A stretch of DNA of 64,000 nucleotides, taken from NCBI GenBank assembly GCA_030431875.1, contig JAUIIG010000004.1:1-64000 (forward strand), read 5' to 3'. The notes beneath the pieces are model-generated. The model was not told where the DNA came from. It saw only the letters and a program-made list of their open reading frames with translations, and searched no databases. This stretch comes from Alphaproteobacteria bacterium (GTDB taxonomy: Bacteria > Pseudomonadota > Alphaproteobacteria > Sphingomonadales > Sphingomonadaceae). A program made the translations under genes and the position numbers. Shown piece after piece: positions 54,202 through 61,700 of this stretch. Position 1 is the first letter of the stretch. Each line of letters starts with the position of its first letter.

Positions 54202-55257
54202 ATGACAAGTGAACTGAAGACGGGCGGCCAGCACGGCTACCTGCGCATCGCCACAGAAGAAGCCTTCGGCACTGCCGAGCAGATGGACGCCATCCTGCGG
54301 CTGGTGAAGGAAGGCCGCGCCGACAAGGGCACGGTTTCGCTGTGGGGTTTCTACGGCACCAGCCCCAGCGAGCGCACCACCTTCATCCGCGAGCGCCTGC
54401 TCGACCTCGGCCCGCTGCGCATCGCGGCGATGGACGAGAGCGGCATCGACAAGGCCGTGCTCGCGCTGACCAGCCCGGGCGTGCAGTCGTTGTTCGACCT
54501 CGACGAGGCAAAGGGCATCGTCACGCGCGCCAACGACCAGTTGAAGGACGCCTGCGAGCGCTATCCGGACCGCTTCTACGGCATGACGGCAATCTGTCCG
54601 CAGGATCCGGAATGGTCCGCGCAGGAATTGAAGCGCGGCAAGGAAGAGCTGGGTTTCCACGGTGTACAGGTGAACTCGCACACCCACGGCCACTATCTCG
54701 ATGAAGAGCAGTTCGACCCGATCCTGCGCACCTGCGCGGACATGGACATCCCGCTCTACATCCACCCGCAGGGCCCACCCGACAACATGATCGGCGGCAT
54801 GGTGGATGCCGGCCTGGAGGGCGCAATCTTCGGCTTCGCAATGGAGACGAGCTACCACGCGCTGCGCATGCTCACGACCGGCGTGTTCGACCGCTATCCC
54901 TCGCTCAAGCTGGTACTGGGCCACGGCTGCGAGGGCCTGCCGTTCTGGATCGATCGCTTCGATTACATGTTCAACGCGGGCGTCCGCTCCAAGCGCTACG
55001 AACGGCTCAAGCCGTTGCAGCACAACCTGCACCATTACCTGCGCACCAATGTCTGGGGCACCAATTCGGGCCTGCCCAGCCCGACCTCGATCAAGCTGAT
55101 GATGGAAGTCATGGGCGAAGACCGCGTCTGCTACGCCATGGACTATCCGTATCAATTTGTACCGGACGAGGTCCGGCGTCTTGACGCCATGGACATTTCG
55201 CAGGAGCAGAAGGTGAAGTTCTTCCAGAAAAACGCGGAAGCGCTGTTCGGGATATGA
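54202..55257 (+). CDS. Amidohydrolase-family aromatic decarboxylase, LigW-like
   Basis: 351 residues. LKTGGQHGYLRIATEEAFGT at the N terminus and MGEDRVCYAMDYPYQFVPDEV near the C terminus closely follow what I remember of LigW, 5-carboxyvanillate decarboxylase of sphingomonad lignin catabolism. Metal-ligand candidates Glu19, His188 (YIHPQ) and Asp314 (MDYPY), and substrate arginines Arg58 and Arg252, fall at the positions I recall for LigW. It removes CO2 from a hydroxylated aromatic acid without oxygen. Whether the substrate is 5-carboxyvanillate, gamma-resorcylate or another acid is open, because no O-demethylase or ring-opening dioxygenase is nearby. Confidence 0.88.
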   Translation: MTSELKTGGQHGYLRIATEEAFGTAEQMDAILRLVKEGRADKGTVSLWGFYGTSPSERTTFIRERLLDLGPLRIAAMDESGIDKAVLALTSPGVQSLFDLDEAKGIVTRANDQLKDACERYPDRFYGMTAICPQDPEWSAQELKRGKEELGFHGVQVNSHTHGHYLDEEQFDPILRTCADMDIPLYIHPQGPPDNMIGGMVDAGLEGAIFGFAMETSYHALRMLTTGVFDRYPSLKLVLGHGCEGLPFWIDRFDYMFNAGVRSKRYERLKPLQHNLHHYLRTNVWGTNSGLPSPTSIKLMMEVMGEDRVCYAMDYPYQFVPDEVRRLDAMDISQEQKVKFFQKNAEALFGI

Positions 55258-55267
55258 GGGGAGCCCT

Positions 55268-56950
55268 GTGAGCGACACACCCAACTCTGCACCTGAGGCT
55301 GCAGGCGCGGCACCGGGTGTGCCGATCGCTCCGGCATCCACTGAGGCGCCCGACAACAATCGGATCAGCCGCTATGGCTGGCATGCCATTATCCTGATGT
55401 CGTCGGCGCAGATGATGAGCCTGCTCGACCGGCAGATCCTCTCCATCCTCGCCAACGACATCCGCGAAGACCTGGGCATCGGCGATGCCGAGATGGGCCT
55501 GCTTTACGGCACCGTCTTCGCGCTGTTCTACGCGCTGTTCTCGCTGCCGCTGGGACGGCTGGTGGACGGCTGGATCCGCACCAAGCTTCTAGCGATCTGC
55601 CTTGCGGGTTGGTCGTTCTTCGCCGGTCTTTCCGCCTTCGCGCAGGGCTTCACCCTGCTGGCGATCTCGCGTCTTGGCGTGGGCATTGGCGAAGCCGCAA
55701 CCCAACCGGCGGCCAACTCCGTGCTGTTCGACAGCCTGCCCAAGGGCCGCCGCGGCCTAGCCATGGGCGGCCTCGGCGTCGGCCTGGCGCTGGGCCTGGG
55801 CCTGTCGATGGCGCTGGGCGGCGTGGCGGCCGAATGGTGGGACAACCGCGTTGCCGCTGGCGGCGCGAGCTTCGGCTTTGCCGGGTGGCAGTTCGCCTTC
55901 CTCGTCGCGGCCCTGCCCGGCTTCCCGCTAGCCTGGCTGATCTACCGCCTGCGCGAGCCCGAGCGCGGCGCGATGGACGGTATCAAGACCAAGCCCGACC
56001 CGGCCCCGTTCAAGGCCAGCGCAGGCGTGCTCGGCGCTGTTACGCCTGGCACCAACTGGCTGAACCTGTACCGGCACGATGCCGGGGCCAAGCAGTGGAC
56101 CATCAACCTTGTCGGCCTGGCCGTAATCATCGGCTTCTGTGCGCTGATGGTGAAGATCACTGGCGACTTCTCGCCGCGTCCCGCACTCGACTTCCACGCC
56201 TTCACGCTCAACCCGCACGTGCTGCAATGGAGCGTCTTCGGCTTCGGCGCCTTCGTCGTGCTCAACTTGTTCCAGAACTTCCGCCTGACCGACAAGCCGA
56301 CCTTCAAGGTCGCACTCAACCCGTCACTGCTGCTGCTGATGGTGATGGGCGGCTTGCAGACCGCGATCAACTACGGCGTGATGTTCGCCAGCCCGCAGAT
56401 CCTGATCCGCCAGTTCGACATGTCGATGGCCGACGTGGGCCTGCAGTTCGGCCTGCTCTCTGCCGTGCTCGCCACCATCGGCGCGCTCGTGGCCGGGCCG
56501 CTGGCCGACTGGCTGGGCAACAAGATGGGCACGCGCGGAATGATCTACCTCGTGCTGCTCTCGCTGGGTATCTCACCCTTCTTCGGCATCTGGACCTACA
56601 GCGCCGAAGTGCTGAGCGACTTCTATATCCGCTACACCATCTTCTCGCTGATCCTCACGCTGTGGCTGCCGCCAACCTATGCCTTGCTGCTGGGCCTGGC
56701 CTTGCCGCGCATGCGCGGGATCATTTTCTCGACCTACCTCGTCATCATGACGCTGCTCGGCCAGGGCCTCGGTCCCTATGTGGTCGGCATCATTTCCGAC
56801 CAGAACGGCAATGACCTGGCGGCCGCGCTGATCTCGCTGATGTGGGTCTGCCCGGTAATCGTGGGGCTGCTGCTGGTGGTGCTGACGCGCTACGGCAAGG
56901 ACGAGGCCAGCATGCTCGACCGCGCACGCGCGGGTGGTGAAGAGGTCTGA
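55268..56950 (+). CDS. MFS transporter (2) of the aromatic cluster
   Basis: 560 residues from a GTG at 55268 with GGGGAG five bases upstream, ten bases after the decarboxylase stop. About twelve membrane helices. WHAIILMSSAQMMSLLDRQILSILANDI is helix 1, SLPLGRLVDGWIRTKLL the loop 2-3 motif and GVGIGEAATQPAANSVLFDSLPKGRR the helix 4-5 region, all typical of Spinster-like carriers. Unusually, extra hydrophobic segments and a long insert lie between the halves (AKQWTINLVGLAVIIGFCALM, VLQWSVFGFGAFVVLNLF). Likely imports the aromatic substrate. Confidence 0.88.
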   Translation: MSDTPNSAPEAAGAAPGVPIAPASTEAPDNNRISRYGWHAIILMSSAQMMSLLDRQILSILANDIREDLGIGDAEMGLLYGTVFALFYALFSLPLGRLVDGWIRTKLLAICLAGWSFFAGLSAFAQGFTLLAISRLGVGIGEAATQPAANSVLFDSLPKGRRGLAMGGLGVGLALGLGLSMALGGVAAEWWDNRVAAGGASFGFAGWQFAFLVAALPGFPLAWLIYRLREPERGAMDGIKTKPDPAPFKASAGVLGAVTPGTNWLNLYRHDAGAKQWTINLVGLAVIIGFCALMVKITGDFSPRPALDFHAFTLNPHVLQWSVFGFGAFVVLNLFQNFRLTDKPTFKVALNPSLLLLMVMGGLQTAINYGVMFASPQILIRQFDMSMADVGLQFGLLSAVLATIGALVAGPLADWLGNKMGTRGMIYLVLLSLGISPFFGIWTYSAEVLSDFYIRYTIFSLILTLWLPPTYALLLGLALPRMRGIIFSTYLVIMTLLGQGLGPYVVGIISDQNGNDLAAALISLMWVCPVIVGLLLVVLTRYGKDEASMLDRARAGGEEV

Positions 56951-56954
56951 TACA

Positions 56955-58493
56955 ATGCCCAATGTCCGTGATGCCGCCTTCGCCGTGTTCGAACATTTCG
57001 GTGTAGACCGGCTGTTCGGCAATCCCGGCTCTACCGAGCTGCCCATGCTCAAGGGTATGCCCTTCCCCTATATAATGGGTCTCAACGAGGCCGTGGTGGT
57101 GGGCATGGCGGACGGCTTTGCGCGCGCGTCAGGCAAGCCAGCGCTGGTCAACCTGCACTCCGCCGCCGGCACCGGCCATTCGCTGGGCAACCTGTTCACC
57201 GCGTGGAAGAACAACGCGCCCGTGGTGGTGACGGCGGGCCAGCAGGCACGCTCGATCCTGCCCTACGATCCATTCCTCTATGCCGAGCGGCCGAGCGAAT
57301 TCCCACGGCCTTACGTCAAGTATTCGGTCGAACCCGCGCGCGCCGAAGACGTGCCGCTGGCCCTCGCACGCGCCTTTGCCATTGCCCTTACACCGCCGAT
57401 GGGACCCGTCTTCGTCTCGATCCCGGTCGACGACTGGGAACGCGAGTGCGAGATGCCGGGGTTGCCCGATCTCGACACGATCACCCTGCCTTCGGACAAT
57501 GGCATAGACCGGCTCGCCGCGCTGCTGGATGGGGCCAGTAATCCGGCGCTGGTTGTGGGCACCGGAGTTGCCAATGCCGGCGGCTGGCAGGCTGCCATTG
57601 CGCTGGCCGAAAAGACCGGCTGTGCGGTCTTCGCCGCGCCCTATGCGGCGCGTGAGACCTTTCCGGAAAACCACCCGCAGTTCGCGGGCTTCCTCAACGC
57701 CTGGCGCGATCAGATCCGCGACGCGCTCGATCCCTTCGACGCCATCCTCGTCGCCGGAGCACCGGTGTTCACCTACCATGTCGAAGGCAGCGGCCCTCAC
57801 TGGCCCGCCCACGCCAGGCTGATGGCGCTGAGCGACGATCCGCAGCACCTCGCCAACCTGCCCGGCGGCGGCGGTGTGCTGGGCAATCCGGCTGCCGGTC
57901 TCGCCAGGCTGGCCGAACGCGCCAAGGCGCGCGACTACGCCGGCCCCCGCCACCAGTTCATCACCCCTGAGCCGCAGATGACGGCTGCCTACGTGCTCAG
58001 CCGCATCGCCGCGCAGCGCCCGGAAAATGCCGTCATTGTGGAGGAGGCGCCGACCGCGCGGGGACCGGAGCACCAGACCCTGCCAATCGTGCGCGAGGGC
58101 GGTTTCTACTCCTGCGCCAGTGGCGGGCTTGGTTATTCGCTGCCCGGCGCGCTGGGCGTCTGCATGGGACAAGGCGACAAGGTGATCGCCATCCTCGGCG
58201 ACGGCGCGGCCATGTACACGATCCAGGGGCTGTTCACCGCGCACCAGCAGGGCCTGCCGGTCAGCGTCATCATCATGAACAACGCCGCGTATGCCGCACT
58301 TATGGGATTTTCCGGCGAGTTCGGCATGAATAGCGTGCCCGGTTGTGACCTGACAGGTCTCGACTTCGTCCAGTTGGCAAAGGGTCAAGCAATTGCAGGT
58401 CGCAGAGTCGACTCGGTCGACAGCCTTGATGATGCCTTGCGCTGGAGCTTCGAGTCGCCAGAGCCGACTCTGTTGGATTTGCGCATCGCCTAG
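56955..58493 (+). CDS. Thiamine-diphosphate enzyme, benzoylformate decarboxylase-like
   Basis: 512 residues from the ATG at 56955, four bases after the transporter stop. Residues matching the benzoylformate decarboxylase active site are present: Ser26 (GNPGSTELP), Glu45 as cofactor-activating residue, His68 (NLHSAAGTGHS) and His275 (GAPVFTYH). The thiamine-diphosphate motif GDGAAMYT...NN spans about 415-443. The enzyme would convert an arylglyoxylate to the aromatic aldehyde plus CO2. With the aldehyde dehydrogenase and LigW-like decarboxylase it outlines a side-chain-shortening route. Oxalyl- or acetolactate-type activity is less likely given both histidines. Confidence 0.88.
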   Translation: MPNVRDAAFAVFEHFGVDRLFGNPGSTELPMLKGMPFPYIMGLNEAVVVGMADGFARASGKPALVNLHSAAGTGHSLGNLFTAWKNNAPVVVTAGQQARSILPYDPFLYAERPSEFPRPYVKYSVEPARAEDVPLALARAFAIALTPPMGPVFVSIPVDDWERECEMPGLPDLDTITLPSDNGIDRLAALLDGASNPALVVGTGVANAGGWQAAIALAEKTGCAVFAAPYAARETFPENHPQFAGFLNAWRDQIRDALDPFDAILVAGAPVFTYHVEGSGPHWPAHARLMALSDDPQHLANLPGGGGVLGNPAAGLARLAERAKARDYAGPRHQFITPEPQMTAAYVLSRIAAQRPENAVIVEEAPTARGPEHQTLPIVREGGFYSCASGGLGYSLPGALGVCMGQGDKVIAILGDGAAMYTIQGLFTAHQQGLPVSVIIMNNAAYAALMGFSGEFGMNSVPGCDLTGLDFVQLAKGQAIAGRRVDSVDSLDDALRWSFESPEPTLLDLRIA

Positions 58494-58496
58494 GCC

Positions 58497-58515
58497 CGTT
58501 AAGTCCGTCTTAACG
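58497..58515 (+). other. Inverted repeat after the aromatic cluster
   Basis: CGTTAAG and CTTAACG form a perfect 7-base-pair stem with a 5-base loop, starting three bases after the last stop codon of the cluster. No T-run follows on the plus strand, so it is an imperfect terminator candidate or a processing site. Confidence 0.4.
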
Positions 58516-58587
58516 AACCTTGCCCGGGCATTTACCGCGCAATTTATCCACTCAAACCGGCTCAATCAGGCACAATTCGTCGATTTT

Positions 58588-58616
58588 TTGCATTTTGGAC
58601 GTGCGAAATCTAAAAA
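58588..58616 (+). promoter_or_regulatory. Candidate promoter of the adhesin gene
   Basis: TTGCAT at 58588-58593 and TAAAAA at 58611-58616 are 17 bases apart in a conspicuously AT-rich island of an otherwise GC-rich region. Transcription would start near 58623 and give a leader of about 150 bases that contains a short reading frame. The rest of the gap 58494-58775 shows no other gene. Confidence 0.4.
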
Positions 58617-58694
58617 TATCCCTAGCGTGTGCAGAGTCCGGAATCGGGCTTTTGCCGCAATCGGGGGATTGCGACACACATCAGGGGGGCATCC

Positions 58695-58757
58695 ATGACT
58701 ACCAGGGTCAGTCTCTCCTTTTTTGTCGATCCCCGCGGCTTCCGCACGGTTCGGTAA
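58695..58757 (+). CDS. Putative leader peptide upstream of the adhesin
   Basis: A 20-codon frame (MTTRVSLSFFVDPRGFRTVR) starts with ATG five bases after a strong AGGGGGG ribosome site and stops with TAA three bases before the adhesin ribosome site AGGAGG. The position suggests translational coupling or a leader-peptide control role. Whether it is translated is unknown, and nothing in the peptide composition points to a particular amino-acid sensor. Confidence 0.35.
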   Translation: MTTRVSLSFFVDPRGFRTVR

Positions 58758-58775
58758 ACAGGAGGAATCTCTACA

Positions 58776-61700
58776 ATGCCCAGTTCGAAAACAGCGCCGA
58801 AGTCTTTCGGCAAGATGACCACGATGGCGCTCGGCGCTTCGGGTCTCGCAATTGCAACGGTTGCCATGGTCGGCGCCAGCGCTGGCACTGCACAGGCGCA
58901 GAACTCTGACGAGTGCATCGTCGAGCGCAACGACGGCCCCGTCGTCGTCTCCGGCAGCGCCACAGGCCCGGACTCGCTCGCTTGCGGCGACGGTGCCGTA
59001 GCCAATGGCGCCAACACGACCGCGATCGGGGCAGATGCGCAGTCGACCGGCGGCAACAGCACTGCCGTTGGTGATGGAGCCTCGGCAACGGGTGCCAACT
59101 CCACCGCAACCGGCTTCGGCAGCGAAGCCAGCGGCGTCACCTCCACCGCCACTGGCTATCTGGCCCAGGCCACCGGCAACGGTTCGGTAGCGACAGGTTC
59201 GGTCGCAATTGCATCAGGCAGCGCATCGACGGCAACCGGTCGACTGACCGAAGCAACCGGCGCACGCAGCACCGCTACGGGTAACTCCGCCCGTGCCAAC
59301 GGCAACCGCGCGACTGCCACCGGTGCAGACGCCATCGCATCCGGCGTTGAATCGACCGCCACCGGCACCGACGCCATCGCATCGGGCACCGGCTCGGTCG
59401 GCATGGGTTTCCAGTCACGCGCAGCCGGCGACGGCTCGGTCTCCATCGGCCAGAGCAGCCAGGCCTTCCAGGACGGCTCGACCTCGGTCGGTAACGACAC
59501 GATTTCCAACGGCCTCGGCGCGACGGCAATCGGTAACCTTGCGGCATCTACGGGTGACCGCTCGACCGCTGTTGGTGATAATGCCGACGCAACCGGCGAC
59601 GATGCGTCGGCGCTCGGCTCGGACGCCAGCGCCAACGCCGCCGCCTCGATCGCCATCGGCCTCTCTTCTGCTGCCACTTCCACCAACAGCACGGCCATCG
59701 GCACGGACGCGCGTACGACGGGTACCAACGGTATCGCGATCGGTACCGACACCCTGGTGCAGGGTGCTTCCTCGATCGCCATGGGCGATGGCTCGCGAGC
59801 AGTGGGCGACAATGCGATTGCCCTGGGCGTTGGCGTAACGGCTGACACCAACGAAGTCGTGATCGGCAATGCCGCCAACACCTACGCCCTGACGGGCCTC
59901 GGCACCGGCGGTGCAGACGAAACCGTCCGCGTCGGCGCGGATGGCGAACTGTCCTCGGTTACCGACGACGTCTTCGACGACCTGATCGACGATGGCACGG
60001 GCGCAGACAGCGCCGAATATGGCGACAATGCCGTGGCATCCGGTGCTGGTTCGACCGCACTTGGTGACAACGCAGCGGCCACCGGAGCCAACTCCAGCGC
60101 GACTGGCTTCAACTCGTCCGCAAGTGCAGACGGTGCGACAGCGAATGGTGCTGGAGCTTCCGCTTCGGGCACGAACTCGCTTGCCACGGGCAGCGGTGCG
60201 AACGCATTTGCCGAAAATGCCGCAGCCTTAGGTGCAGGCTCGTCCGCAGACAATAACGGTACGGCAGTCGGCACCTTTGCCGCTGCAGCCCAGAACGGAA
60301 CCGCAACCGGTTCGTTCTCCAATGCCGCAGTCGGCGCTGTCGCCAATGGCTTTGGCGCCAACGCTTCGGGCACCGATGGCGTGGCCATTGGCCAGTTCGC
60401 TGGTGCGACCGATACCGATACCTTCGCGGGTGGCCGCAATGCGCAGGCCAGCGCCGACGGCGCAATCGCCATCGGTGCGGACTCGGTAGCCAACCAGGGT
60501 GGTGCCGTTGCCGTGGGTGACAATGCCCAGGCGACCAACACCCAGGCAGTTGCCATCGGCCAGAACGCAGTCGCCAGCGGTTCGACCGCTGTCGGTGGCG
60601 GCTCCGCTGCCACGGGTGCCAACTCGGCAGCCTTCGGCATCAACGCCACGGCTTCGGGCGACGACAGCACCTCGCTGGGCGAAAACTCCGATGCCACCGG
60701 CGCGGATTCCACCGCAGTCGGCCAGAACGCCCAGGCGACTGCCGATGACGCCAGCGCATTCGGTGACGATGCTACCGCCAGCGGTGCCAATTCGACCGCA
60801 GCCGGTGCCAGCGCCGTCGCTGCAAGTGTCGGTGACTCGGCCTTCGGTGCCGGTGCATCGGCTACCGGCGGCAGCGCTACTGCGATCGGTATCAGCACTT
60901 CGGCTTCGGGCGCAGGCAGCACGGCTGTCGGCGTCGGTTCGACCGCGACTGACACTGCTGCATCCGCCTTCGGCTTCTTCTCGACTGCTTCGGGCGTGGG
61001 CAGCGCCGCGTTCGGTCCGGTGGCGACTGCCACCGGTTTCGAGTCGGTTGCAGTAGGCGGCACGTCTTCATCGACCGCAGACGGCGCAGTTGCCGTCGGC
61101 GGCCAGTCGACTGCTTCGGGTGTTCAGTCGATCGCTGTCGGCCAGTTTTCGAGCGCTTCCGGCCTGCTTGCCACGGCCAGCGGTTCGGGCAGCAGCGCCA
61201 GCGGCGAATCGTCGGCGGCCTTTGGTGAGAACAGCGCGGCTTCTGCGCTGGGTGCTTCCGCCCTGGGCGCACAGTCGGTGGCATCGGCCGAAGGCTCCAC
61301 CGCAGTAGGCGCAGTCTCGACCGCCAGCGGCGACGCTTCGACGGCTGTTGGTGTCAACGCCACGGCTTCCGGCGAAAGCTCGGTCGCTCTTGGTGATGAC
61401 GCTGCTGCCTCGGCCGCCTCGTCCATCGCCATCGGTGAACAGGCAGCAGCATCGGGCGATAACTCGTTTGCTGCCGGTGCCAACTCCGCCGCAAGCGGCC
61501 TTGACGCGGTTGCCCTGGGCAACGGTGCGACCGCATCTGACGAAGACGCTCTGGCCCTTGGCCAGGGTGCCCAGTCGACCGGCTTCCACTCGACTTCGGT
61601 CGGTGCGGAATCGCAGGCAACCGGTGCAGGTGACACCGCGGTCGGCTGGCAGGCTTCCGCCACCGGCGGCCAGTCGACCGCAACCGGTCGCCAGGCTTCG

